Source of the DNA: Sulfitobacter sp.
GTDB taxonomy: Bacteria > Pseudomonadota > Alphaproteobacteria > Rhodobacterales > Rhodobacteraceae
Direction of reading: 5' to 3'
DNA length: 64,000 nucleotides
Assembly: GCA_017854855.1 (NCBI GenBank)
Contig: JAFMGZ010000012.1
Coordinates: 16,849 to 80,848 of the forward strand
The position numbers and the translations under genes are program-made. The notes beneath the pieces are model-generated. The model was not told where the DNA came from. It ran no database searches and saw only the letters and a program-made list of their open reading frames with translations. Below are positions 35,903 through 44,384 of this stretch, one piece after another; the first letter of the stretch is position 1; each line of letters opens with the position of its first letter.

Positions 35903-35964
35903 GAATTTGGATGGACCAAATTCGGTGAGGCGCTGCCTCACACTCCGAGGTATTTTGGCCAAAA
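35903..35964. repeat. Three consecutive palindromes upstream of lysC
   Basis: GAATTTGG/CCAAATTC (5-base loop), GTGAGGC/GCCTCAC (GCT loop) and the perfect TTTTGGCCAAAA lie back to back 27-88 bp after the SDR stop. The cluster could combine a terminator and an interspersed intergenic repeat. No gene fits here. Confidence 0.7.
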
Positions 35965-36032
35965 AGAGGAGCATGCTTGCCCTTGACCTTTCGCTCGCGT
36001 AAAGGGCGCGGGACGAACAGAGGCGAGGGATT

Positions 36033-37271
36033 ATGCCAGTTCTGGTGATGAAGTTTGGTGGCACCTCCGTGGCCACATTGGACCGTATCCGGCGGGCCGC
36101 CAAACGCGTGGGCGTTGAGGTGGCCAAGGGCTATGATGTGATTGTGATTGTTTCGGCCATGTCGGGCAAGACCAATGAGCTCGTGGGCTGGGTGAATGAA
36201 ACCTCGCCGCTGCATGATGCGCGCGAATATGATGCGGTCGTGTCATCGGGTGAGAATGTCACGGCTGGGCTGATGGCCCTGACCTTGCAGGAGATGGATA
36301 TCCCGGCGCGGTCTTGGCAGGGATGGCAGGTGCCGGTCCGGACGACGTCGGCGCATTCGGCCGCACGGATCGAGGAAATTCCACCCGCCAACATCATGGC
36401 CAAATTCGCCGAAGGGATGAAGGTGGCGGTTGTTGCCGGGTTCCAGGGTGTCAGCCCCGAGGGCCGGATTACCACGCTGGGCCGGGGCGGGTCGGACACG
36501 ACTGCCGTGGCCTTTGCCGCAGCCTTTGAGGCCGAGCGTTGTGATATCTATACCGATGTCGATGGTGTCTATACCACCGACCCCAGGGTTGAAGCCAAGG
36601 CGCGCAAGCTGGATAAGATCGCTTTTGAAGAGATGCTGGAGCTGGCGTCGCTGGGCGCGAAAGTCTTGCAGACACGCTCTGTTGAGCTGGCCATGCGCTA
36701 TAAGGTCAAGCTGCGGGTGCTGTCGAGTTTTGAGGAACAATCAGACGATGCTGGCACGCTCGTCTGTGATGAGGAGGAAATCATGGAAAGCAATGTAGTC
36801 GCCGGTGTGGCGTTCAGCCGTGATGAGGCCAAGATGACCCTTGTGTCGGTTGCGGACCGTCCGGGCATTGCCGCCACGATCTTTACTGCGCTCTCTGAGG
36901 CGGGGGTGAATGTGGATATGATCGTGCAGAATATTTCTGAAGAAGGGCGCACGGATATGACCTGGTCCTGTCCGGTGGACCAGGTGAAACGTGCCGAAAA
37001 AGCCATGTCAGACGCATTGGCCGATGGTGTGATCAATTTTTCGGAGATGCTGGCCGATACGAATGTCGCGAAGGTCTCTGTCGTGGGGATCGGCATGCGC
37101 AGCCATACGGGCGTGGCCGCGAAGATGTTCCAGGTGCTGTCCAATGAGGGCATCAACATTCAGGTCATCACCACATCAGAGATCAAGATCTCTGTGCTGA
37201 TTGATCGCAAATACATGGAATTGGCCGTGCAGGCGCTGCATGATGCCTTTGAATTGGACAAGGCGGCCTGA
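36033..37271 (+). CDS. lysC: Aspartate kinase
   Basis: 412 residues. MPVLVMKFGGTSVATLDRIR is the kinase signature, GRGGSDTTAVAFAAAFEAER the aspartate site, and two ACT domains follow (VSVADRPGIAATIFTALSEA and VVGIGMRSHTGVAAKMFQVL), so feedback control by lysine and/or threonine is expected. It phosphorylates aspartate for lysine, threonine and methionine. The stop codon lies in the first unit of a 14-bp tandem repeat. Confidence 0.97.
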   Translation: MPVLVMKFGGTSVATLDRIRRAAKRVGVEVAKGYDVIVIVSAMSGKTNELVGWVNETSPLHDAREYDAVVSSGENVTAGLMALTLQEMDIPARSWQGWQVPVRTTSAHSAARIEEIPPANIMAKFAEGMKVAVVAGFQGVSPEGRITTLGRGGSDTTAVAFAAAFEAERCDIYTDVDGVYTTDPRVEAKARKLDKIAFEEMLELASLGAKVLQTRSVELAMRYKVKLRVLSSFEEQSDDAGTLVCDEEEIMESNVVAGVAFSRDEAKMTLVSVADRPGIAATIFTALSEAGVNVDMIVQNISEEGRTDMTWSCPVDQVKRAEKAMSDALADGVINFSEMLADTNVAKVSVVGIGMRSHTGVAAKMFQVLSNEGINIQVITTSEIKISVLIDRKYMELAVQALHDAFELDKAA

Positions 37272-37319
37272 GCAAGACGGTCTGAGCAAGACGGCCCGAG
37301 TAAGACAGCCTGAGCAAGG
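37264..37319 (+). repeat. 14-bp tandem repeat, four units, starting inside lysC
   Basis: Four contiguous imperfect copies of CGGCCTGAGCAAGA. The first contains the TGA stop of lysC; each later unit also carries TGA or CGA at that point. Copies differ by one to three bases. Confidence 0.9.
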
Positions 37320-37374
37320 CAGTGTCTGGGCATCGGTTTGACCCGGTCGTGATTTGAGTTGCGCGCGCTGTCCG

Positions 37375-37391
37375 AAAACCAAGGGGTTTTT
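37375..37391 (+). terminator. Possible terminator after lysC
   Basis: AAAACC and GGTTTT enclose AAGG and are followed by one more T and GCG. The stem is A+T-rich and short, so support is modest; it is the only hairpin with a T-run in the 290-bp lysC-ptsP gap. Confidence 0.35.
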
Positions 37392-37561
37392 GCGTCTGGA
37401 CCTGGCCAGCCTGCGTGGTCAAGAGATGTGATGACGGGCCTGCGAAAGCCTGCATGAGCCGCTTTGACGGCAATCAGGGGCCGCTTTGTGAAATCAGGCG
37501 TTTCGCTTTTCGTTTTCCTGTGTTGTAAGCTGTTGGTGGTTCACCGAAGGGACATGCCAGA

Positions 37562-39808
37562 ATGGCAGAGCGTACAGAGACAGAGAGCCGCAAGCTGCTC
37601 GGACGGCTCCGTGATGCAATGGCGGGGGATGTTGCGGGGCAGGCGCGCCTGGACAAGATCACTCATCTGATCGCAAATTCCATGGGCTGCGAGGTCTGTT
37701 CCATCTATCTGTTCCGTGATGAGGACACGCTTGAACTTTGCGCGACGGAGGGTCTGAACAAACAGGCTGTCCATGAAACGCGCATGAAACTGGGCGAAGG
37801 TCTGGTGGGGCGCGTGGCCAAGCGCAAGACGGTGATCAATACGCCAAATGCGCCACAGGCCCCGGGGTTCCGGTTCATGCCGGAAACCGGCGAAGAGATT
37901 TACTCGAGCTTTTTGGGCATTCCGGTTCAGCGGATCGGCGAGACATTGGGCGTTCTGGTTGTCCAATCCAAGACAGCGCGCGAGTTTTCCGCAGATGAGG
38001 TCTATGCGCTGGAAGTTGTGGCGATGGTCCTGGCAGAGATGACGGAGCTGGGCGCATTCGTTGGCGAAGGCGCTGCCATGTCCGCGCGCCATTCCCAGCC
38101 GGTGCTGCTGCGCGGGACCGTGGGGCAAGAAGGCGTGGCCGAAGGCCATGTCTGGCTGCATGAACCGCGGGTTGTCGTCTCCAATCCCATTGCCGATGAT
38201 CCGGTCCGCGAAGAGGAACGGCTGACCCATGCGGTTGACCAGTTGCGGGTCAGTGTGGATCAGATGCTGTCTATGGCGTCCGGCGACAAGGAGCAAAAGC
38301 AGGTTTTCGAAGCCTACCGGATGTTTGCCAATTCCAAAGGCTGGATGCGGCGCATGGTCGAGGATATTCACAGCGGCCTGTCGGCCGAAGCGGCGGTCGA
38401 AAAGGAACAATCGCTGGCGCGGTCGCGGATGGGGCAATCCACCGATGCCTATCTGCGCGAACGGCTGAGCGATCTGGACGATCTGTCAAACCGGTTGCTG
38501 CGCATCCTGACCGGGCAGGGCGCTGATACCGGCGCTGAAATGCCTAGTGATCCGATCCTTGTGGCCCGCAACATCGGGCCTGCCGAACTGCTGGAATATG
38601 GGCGCAAGTTGAAAGGCATCGTGCTGGAGGGCGGCTCTGTCGGGTCGCATGCGGCGATCGTCGCGCGGGCGCTGGCGATTCCCTTGGTGGTTCATGCCAG
38701 CAAGATTACCAATGATGCGCTGAATGGCGATTACATCATGGTCGACGGGGAGCAGGGCGTGGTCCATCTGCGTCCCGAAGATACGGTTGCATCGGCATTT
38801 CGAGACAAGATCGCAATGCAGGCCGCAGCGCAGGAACGCTATCGTTCGATCCTTGATCTGCCCGCGCAGGCGCGCTGTGGGGCGACCATTGCGCTGCATA
38901 TGAATGCGGGTCTGATGGCCGATTTGCCGTCGCTGGTCAGTTCGGGGGCAGAGGGCGTGGGCCTGTTCCGCACGGAATTGCAGTTCCTGGTCCGCAGCCA
39001 GATGCCGCGCCGGTCGGAACTTTCGGCGCTTTATGCGCGCGTGTTGGATGCAGCGGGCGGCAAGCGCGTGGCCTTTCGCACGCTCGACATCGGGTCGGAC
39101 AAAGTATTGCCCTACATGAAGCCCAATGATGAGCCGAACCCCGCCATGGGCTGGCGGGCGATCCGGGTCGGTCTGGACAAGCCGGGCGTCATGCGAATGC
39201 AATTGCAGGCGCTGATGCGGGCCGCCAATGGCAGGCCGCTGACGGTCATGTTCCCCTTTGTGGCACAATTCGAGGAATATCGTGCCGCGCGAAACGAGGT
39301 CGACAAGACCCTGGCGCGCGAAGAGCGTCTGGGTCATGTGCTGCCTGCCTCCATTGAGGTGGGCGCGATGCTTGAGACCCCCAGCCTTGCCTTTGCGCCA
39401 AAGAAATTCTTTGAAGAGGTGGATTTTCTGTCCATCGGTGGCAACGACCTGAAACAGTTCTTTTTTGCGGCTGATCGGGAAAACGAAAGGGTGCGCCGCC
39501 GTTATGACACCCTGAACGTCAGCTTCCTGAGTTTTCTGCAAAACATCGTGGAGCGGTGCCGCGAAACCGATACGCCCGTCTCATTCTGCGGCGAGGACGC
39601 GGGACGCCCGGTAGAGGCGCTTTGCTTTGCCGCGATTGGATTTCGCACATTGTCGATGCGCCCGGCCTCCATCGGTCCGGTGAAAAGCCTTCTGCGGCGC
39701 TGTAATCTGGATGATGTCCGCGACGTGATCGAAGCCGCCCGAGAAAGAGGCGAGATGTCCGTTCGGGCAGACATCATGGCCTACGTGAAAAAGCAGCACC
39801 AAGCCTGA
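37562..39808 (+). CDS. ptsP: PTS-Ntr enzyme I (PEP-protein phosphotransferase with GAF domain)
   Basis: 748 residues. N-terminal GAF domain (CEVCSIYLFRDEDTLELCAT), HPr-binding helical domain, phosphohistidine domain with GSVGSHAAIVARALAIPLVV, then the PEP-binding TIM barrel (GVGLFRTELQFLVRSQMPRR, FSIGGNDL-type segment LSIGGNDLKQFFFAADRENE). It starts the nitrogen-related phosphorelay to NPr and EIIA-Ntr; glutamine sensing by GAF is known for the family. GAAGGG lies about ten bases before the ATG. Confidence 0.97.
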   Translation: MAERTETESRKLLGRLRDAMAGDVAGQARLDKITHLIANSMGCEVCSIYLFRDEDTLELCATEGLNKQAVHETRMKLGEGLVGRVAKRKTVINTPNAPQAPGFRFMPETGEEIYSSFLGIPVQRIGETLGVLVVQSKTAREFSADEVYALEVVAMVLAEMTELGAFVGEGAAMSARHSQPVLLRGTVGQEGVAEGHVWLHEPRVVVSNPIADDPVREEERLTHAVDQLRVSVDQMLSMASGDKEQKQVFEAYRMFANSKGWMRRMVEDIHSGLSAEAAVEKEQSLARSRMGQSTDAYLRERLSDLDDLSNRLLRILTGQGADTGAEMPSDPILVARNIGPAELLEYGRKLKGIVLEGGSVGSHAAIVARALAIPLVVHASKITNDALNGDYIMVDGEQGVVHLRPEDTVASAFRDKIAMQAAAQERYRSILDLPAQARCGATIALHMNAGLMADLPSLVSSGAEGVGLFRTELQFLVRSQMPRRSELSALYARVLDAAGGKRVAFRTLDIGSDKVLPYMKPNDEPNPAMGWRAIRVGLDKPGVMRMQLQALMRAANGRPLTVMFPFVAQFEEYRAARNEVDKTLAREERLGHVLPASIEVGAMLETPSLAFAPKKFFEEVDFLSIGGNDLKQFFFAADRENERVRRRYDTLNVSFLSFLQNIVERCRETDTPVSFCGEDAGRPVEALCFAAIGFRTLSMRPASIGPVKSLLRRCNLDDVRDVIEAARERGEMSVRADIMAYVKKQHQA

Positions 39809-39882
39809 GGCGCGGGCGATAAAGCGTTTTTAGGTAACGCTATTGGCTGGGCGGGGCTGCATCGCAGCTGCGCAAAGGGTCG

Positions 39883-40461
39883 TTAATTGCCCATCGCTTT
39901 CATCATCTTTTCATGGACGGCCTGCATCCCGCGCGCGGCCATATCGGTGACTTCGGCGGCATGCGTGTGCAGGGCTGCGACAAGGTCGGGATTGTCCGAG
40001 GTCTGGATGACGATAACGCCGCCGTCGATCACATCGATCTGGGTTGTGATCTCTTTGCCCCGCAGGAAAAAGATATCCAGCGTCGGGCTTTGGATAAACA
40101 CCTTTGGGTCATCGCCCGTTTCTACCCGGTCAATCATTCCAATGACATGGCTGACCAGCGCTTCTGCGACATCTGGGTCAGAAGAGGTGGTCACGGTCCT
40201 GATCCCGTCGGGCAGATTGGTCACCTCACGCGCCAAGGTCTGAAAATGGCGGAACATCACCGCCATTTCGGCACTTTCTTCGGGCGTTGCATTCAGCCCG
40301 CGCAGTCCCGGCATGGTCATTTCATTATGGTTGCCATGCGCATGCATCGTGTGCTGCGTCATCTGCGCCTGTGCTGTTTGGCCCGCGCAAAGCGCAGCCG
40401 TGCAGACGAACAGGCCAGTGATAAAGCCATGGCAAAGGGTTGCGGGTTTCAGCGGCGACAT
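39883..40461 (-). CDS. Exported hypothetical protein with His/Met-rich N-terminus
   Basis: 192 residues. Signal peptide (CHGFITGLFVCTAALCAGQTAQA), then MTQHTMHAHGNHNEMTM, a dense run of His and Met typical of copper- or other metal-handling periplasmic proteins. The remaining ~140 residues form a compact alpha/beta domain (IRTVTTSSDPDVAEALVSHV, VIVIQTSDNPDLVAALHTHA; the two halves share an S-D-P/N-D-x-A-L pattern). I do not recognise a named family. It is convergent with ptsP and upstream of nothing co-directional except the aldo/keto reductase region. Confidence 0.75.
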   Translation of the reverse strand: MSPLKPATLCHGFITGLFVCTAALCAGQTAQAQMTQHTMHAHGNHNEMTMPGLRGLNATPEESAEMAVMFRHFQTLAREVTNLPDGIRTVTTSSDPDVAEALVSHVIGMIDRVETGDDPKVFIQSPTLDIFFLRGKEITTQIDVIDGGVIVIQTSDNPDLVAALHTHAAEVTDMAARGMQAVHEKMMKAMGN

Positions 40462-40567
40462 AAGCGGTCCATCTAGATTGGTGGCGATGTGCGCATTCTA
40501 TCATCGCCGGCGGGCAAAGTCGCGGGCCATCCGCGAGGCAGGCGGTGGTGCGCCTGTGCGTTCTTGT

Positions 40568-41560
40568 TCAGCAGTAGCCTTCGACACCGACCCATTGGTC
40601 GTGGGTATATCTGTCGCCATGGGCCCATCCGACGGGCAAGACGTCTTCGATCATGGTCATGATGTCTTGGGTCATTTCAAAGGGGCTGCCGGCCAGACAG
40701 TCGCGCAAATGCGCAGCGGTCCGCGTGCCCGGGATCGGAATAAGATGCGTATCGCGTGCCAGGCACCATGCGATGGCCAGCGCGATAGGGGTTGTGCCCA
40801 GACGCTCTGCCAAAGCCTTGAAACCTTGCACCTTTTGCACATTGTAGCTGAAGTTCGGCTCTGAAAACCGGGGCGTTCCCTTGCGGAAATGGCCGGGTTC
40901 GAACGTGCTGGGGTCTGGTGGCCGGGATGCAAACATCCCGCGCCCAAGCGGTGAGAAGGGCACAAAGGCGACACCCAACTCTTTGCAGGTCTGTATCATG
41001 CCAAGCTCGGGCTGACGGGTCCAAAGGGAATATTCACTTTGCACGGCATCCACAGGCCCGACAGCCATGGCCCGTCGCAAGGTTGCGGGTGAAATCTCGG
41101 AAAAACCGATGCCGCCGATCTTGCCTTCGGCTTTGAACGCCAAAAGGGTCTCCATCAGGTCTTCGATCGCCACGCTTTGGTCGCGCCGGTGGATATAATA
41201 CAGGTCCACATGCTCCAGCCCCAGCCTTGATAGAGAGGCCTCCAATTCGCCGCGCAGGTAATCGGCCCGGTTGTTAAAGCCGCGTTTGCCGGTTTCGGGG
41301 TCCCGCCAGATCGCTCCCTTGGTGGCAATCGTGAAACGGTTTTGGTCGCCTTTCAGAAACGAGCCGATGATGCTTTCTGAGACGCCCATGCCGTAGACAT
41401 TCGCGGTGTCGAGAAAATCCACCCCGTGATCAAGGGCGGCTGACAATGTATTATGTGCCTCAGCCTCGGTGGTGGGGCCATAGGAGCCGCCAAAGCTCCA
41501 ACAGCCCAGCCCAACCTCGGAGACCATTTTGCCGTCTTGGCGAATTTGACGTTTCTTCAT
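40568..41560 (-). CDS. Aldo/keto reductase
   Basis: 330 residues. MVSEVGLGCWSFGGSYGPTT, the catalytic Asp/Tyr segment DTANVYGMGVSESIIGSFL, then YIHRRDQSVAIED and IPIPGTRTAAHLRD for NADPH binding. AKR11/13-type NADPH-dependent reductase of small carbonyls; substrate not assignable. AGGAG lies eight bases before ATG 41560; the ORF-track extension is dropped. Confidence 0.92.
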   Translation of the reverse strand: MKKRQIRQDGKMVSEVGLGCWSFGGSYGPTTEAEAHNTLSAALDHGVDFLDTANVYGMGVSESIIGSFLKGDQNRFTIATKGAIWRDPETGKRGFNNRADYLRGELEASLSRLGLEHVDLYYIHRRDQSVAIEDLMETLLAFKAEGKIGGIGFSEISPATLRRAMAVGPVDAVQSEYSLWTRQPELGMIQTCKELGVAFVPFSPLGRGMFASRPPDPSTFEPGHFRKGTPRFSEPNFSYNVQKVQGFKALAERLGTTPIALAIAWCLARDTHLIPIPGTRTAAHLRDCLAGSPFEMTQDIMTMIEDVLPVGWAHGDRYTHDQWVGVEGYC

Positions 41561-41776
41561 GCGGTCTCTCCTGGTTCCGGTTCGGTTGCTTGGTTGGCAA
41601 CCTAGCAATCAATCGGTCTGGGTTCATAGCGTAAACTGAGGTGCTGATGGTACCGTGTCATACGGCAAGGGTGTCGTGCCATGCCAAAGGGGTGTTCGGC
41701 GGTCTTGGCAGCACAGCAGGGGCCGAATTTCGCAGCCTGCCGTTGCCACGGGGCTACCTACAGCTACATCCCTGGG

Positions 41777-43123
41777 ATGAGCAACGATACACATCACGCA
41801 CGCCCGCTGCCGGTGCCTGCAAAACGTCTGGCGCGTTTGGGTCAACTGGGGTCAATGACCGCCGGGGTGGCTGGCAGCATGGCCTTTAACGGATTGTCCC
41901 AATGGGGCCGGGGGCAGCGGCCCTCCATGCGCGATCTGTTGTTGACGCCCACCAATATCAGCCGGGTGGCGGATCAATTGGCCAAAATGCGCGGGGCGGC
42001 GATGAAGATCGGGCAATTGGTGTCGATGGACACAGGCGACATGCTGCCGCCCGAATTGGCACAGATCATGGCGCGGTTGCGCGATGACGCGCATTACATG
42101 CCGCCTGCGCAGCTGAAAAAGGTGCTGAACGCGCAATGGCCCGCCAATTGGCTGGGCGCGTTTTCCAAGTTTGATGTGCGCCCGATTGCTGCGGCCTCCA
42201 TCGGGCAGGTGCACCGGGTTCAGCTAAAGGATGGTCGCGATCTGGCCATCAAGGTGCAATATCCCGGCGTCGCCAAGAGTATCGACAGCGATGTGGCCAA
42301 TGTGGGTGTCCTGATGCGCATGTCAGGCTTGCTGCCCAAGGGGTTCGATCTGCAGCCCTACCTGGAAGAAGCACGCAAACAGCTGCATCAGGAAACAGAT
42401 TACGCCCGCGAGGGTGCGCAACTGGTCCGTTTTGGGCAGCTGTTGGCAGATGATCCGCGGTTTCTGGTGCCGCAAATGCACAGCGATTGGAGCACTGGTG
42501 AAATTCTGGCCATGACCCATGTCGCGGGCGTGCCGATCGAAGCGGCGGCGCAAGAGCCCCAAGAGGTCCGTGACCGGATTGCGACCCAACTGATCGACTT
42601 GACCCTGAAAGAGCTGTTCACCTTTGGCCTGATGCAGACGGACCCGAATTTCGCCAATTATCTTTACGACCGTGACACAGGGCGTATCGTTCTGCTGGAC
42701 TTTGGCGCGACGCGCGACATTGATCCGGTGATTGCCGGGCAATATCGCCAGATGGTGCAGGCCGGTCTGGCCGATGACGGCGGGGCCTTGATGGCGGTGG
42801 CGCAGCAGATCGGGTTTGTCGGGACAGATACGTCAGCAGGGCACAAGGCGCAGATCCTGGACATGATACGCATGGTCTTTGGCGCGCTGGCATCTGGCCC
42901 GGTGGTTGATTTCAGTGACAAAGAGCTGTCCCGACAGATGCAGGCCCGGGGCATGGCGTTGGCCGAAAGCGGGTTCCTGCCGCCGCCCCTGCCGATTGAC
43001 GTGCTGTTGCTGCAGCGCAAATTTGGCGGCGTGTTCCTGTTGGCCGCGCGGCTGCGGGCGAGGGTCGATGTGATGGCTCTTTTGGACCGCCATGGGCTGC
43101 TGTCCGTTCGGGCGGCTGAGTAG
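41777..43123 (+). CDS. ABC1/UbiB-family atypical kinase
   Basis: 448 residues. KMRGAAMKIGQLVSMDTGD holds the KxGQ motif of ABC1 proteins; AAASIGQVHRVQLKDGRDLA replaces the P-loop, IKVQYPG has the Lys, and LLDFGATRDI is the metal-binding DFG. Members assist ubiquinone biosynthesis or lipid handling; it is not linked to ubiE here, and it lacks obvious C-terminal membrane helices, so it is closer to the AarF/ABC1 group than to UbiB itself. The start MSNDTHHARP is chosen; the SD is weak. Confidence 0.88.
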   Translation: MSNDTHHARPLPVPAKRLARLGQLGSMTAGVAGSMAFNGLSQWGRGQRPSMRDLLLTPTNISRVADQLAKMRGAAMKIGQLVSMDTGDMLPPELAQIMARLRDDAHYMPPAQLKKVLNAQWPANWLGAFSKFDVRPIAAASIGQVHRVQLKDGRDLAIKVQYPGVAKSIDSDVANVGVLMRMSGLLPKGFDLQPYLEEARKQLHQETDYAREGAQLVRFGQLLADDPRFLVPQMHSDWSTGEILAMTHVAGVPIEAAAQEPQEVRDRIATQLIDLTLKELFTFGLMQTDPNFANYLYDRDTGRIVLLDFGATRDIDPVIAGQYRQMVQAGLADDGGALMAVAQQIGFVGTDTSAGHKAQILDMIRMVFGALASGPVVDFSDKELSRQMQARGMALAESGFLPPPLPIDVLLLQRKFGGVFLLAARLRARVDVMALLDRHGLLSVRAAE

Positions 43124-43271
43124 CGGACACCACTGCGGTTTCGATTGGACGATTGCGAATGTGATTGTGATTGAACAAGGATGGGCTGACTGGTCCCTGA
43201 CACCGCCGCGTGCCACAAGTTGACGAGACTGATTTCGCGCTACTTGTCTATGATCCTACTGGAGTTTGAAA

Positions 43272-44384
43272 ATGCGTCTGCCCGCTGTTTTGTTGAGCCT
43301 TCTTGTCGCCGTCCAGATGGTATCTGCACAGCGTGCTGATGCACAGGGACGTGCGACCGCCGTCGGTGTCGCAACGGTTGAGATACGCACCCTATCCGAA
43401 ACGGTGCCGGTTTTCGCACAGGTGGTCACAGCACGCGATGGCGCGGTAGCAAGCCGGGTGGCGGGAAATGTTGAACAAGTTCATGTGCTTGCCGGGACAT
43501 ATGTGAACGAGGGTGACCTGCTAGTTGAACTGAACCGTGAATTGCTGGCGATCCTTGTTTCACAATCCGAGGCGCAACTGGCAGAGGCCGAGGCCGGCAT
43601 CGCCACCGCGCGTGTACGCGTAAACCGCACGAACACGGCGCTTGCACGCATTCAGGCCCTGCGCGGCTCCAGCTCCTTTAGCGAGGGGCGGTTTGATGAT
43701 GCACAGGCAGACATGCTTGAGGCGCGGTCGCAACTGGCCGAGGCGCAGGCCAGAGAGAAAAGCAGCGAATCGCGGCTGGCTGAAACCAGATACCAGCTGG
43801 AACGCAGCAGCATCACCGCCCCCTTTTCCGGCGTGGTGATCGAGGTCGATACCATTCCGGGTGCATTCATTCAGGCCGGAACGCCGGTTGTACGGTTGTT
43901 GGACACCGACGCTTTTGAGGTCACGGCAGGGGTTCCGGCCCGCTATGTTGCCTATCTGGAGCAGGGCCAGCAGATGCAGGCCGTCACGGAAACCGGGGCG
44001 GAACTCAGCCTCACGCTGCGGGCGATCCTGCCTTTGGAAGACACCTCTACCCGAACCAGATCGGTCCGCTTTGCCGCGCCGGGCCTTGGGGCATTGCCCA
44101 ATGTCGCGGTGGGCCAGTCCCTGACGGTGCAGGTTCCGGTCGGTGCCGCGCGTGACGTGCTGTCGGTACCAAAGGATGCCTTGGTGCAGGCCCGCGGCGG
44201 CTGGTCGGTCTTTGTGGCCGAGCAGGACAAGGCGCAACCGCGGCCCGTAACGCTTGGTGTGCCCTTGGGCGACCGCTATGAGGTGTTGGACGGGCTGCAG
44301 GAAGGCGACCTTGTGGTTGTGCGCGGCAATGAACGTCTGCGGCCGGGACAAGACATCGCCGCCTCTGTTGTGGAAACCAACTGA
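43272..44384 (+). CDS. RND efflux periplasmic adaptor (membrane fusion protein)
   Basis: 370 residues. Signal peptide MRLPAVLLSLLVAVQMVSA, then the lipoyl/barrel-sandwich halves (VASRVAGNVEQVHVLAGTYV; ITAPFSGVVIEVDTIPGAFI) around a coiled-coil hairpin (about residues 95-170), and a beta-barrel/MP domain. Links the inner-membrane pump to an outer-membrane channel. GGAG precedes the ATG by seven bases. It overlaps the permease by one base. No outer-membrane TolC partner is adjacent. Confidence 0.94.
   Translation: MRLPAVLLSLLVAVQMVSAQRADAQGRATAVGVATVEIRTLSETVPVFAQVVTARDGAVASRVAGNVEQVHVLAGTYVNEGDLLVELNRELLAILVSQSEAQLAEAEAGIATARVRVNRTNTALARIQALRGSSSFSEGRFDDAQADMLEARSQLAEAQAREKSSESRLAETRYQLERSSITAPFSGVVIEVDTIPGAFIQAGTPVVRLLDTDAFEVTAGVPARYVAYLEQGQQMQAVTETGAELSLTLRAILPLEDTSTRTRSVRFAAPGLGALPNVAVGQSLTVQVPVGAARDVLSVPKDALVQARGGWSVFVAEQDKAQPRPVTLGVPLGDRYEVLDGLQEGDLVVVRGNERLRPGQDIAASVVETN

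Noticed and set aside
38486-39541. 351-aa minus-strand ORF
   Set aside because: Antisense to ptsP catalytic domains; His/Gln/Arg-rich shadow product.
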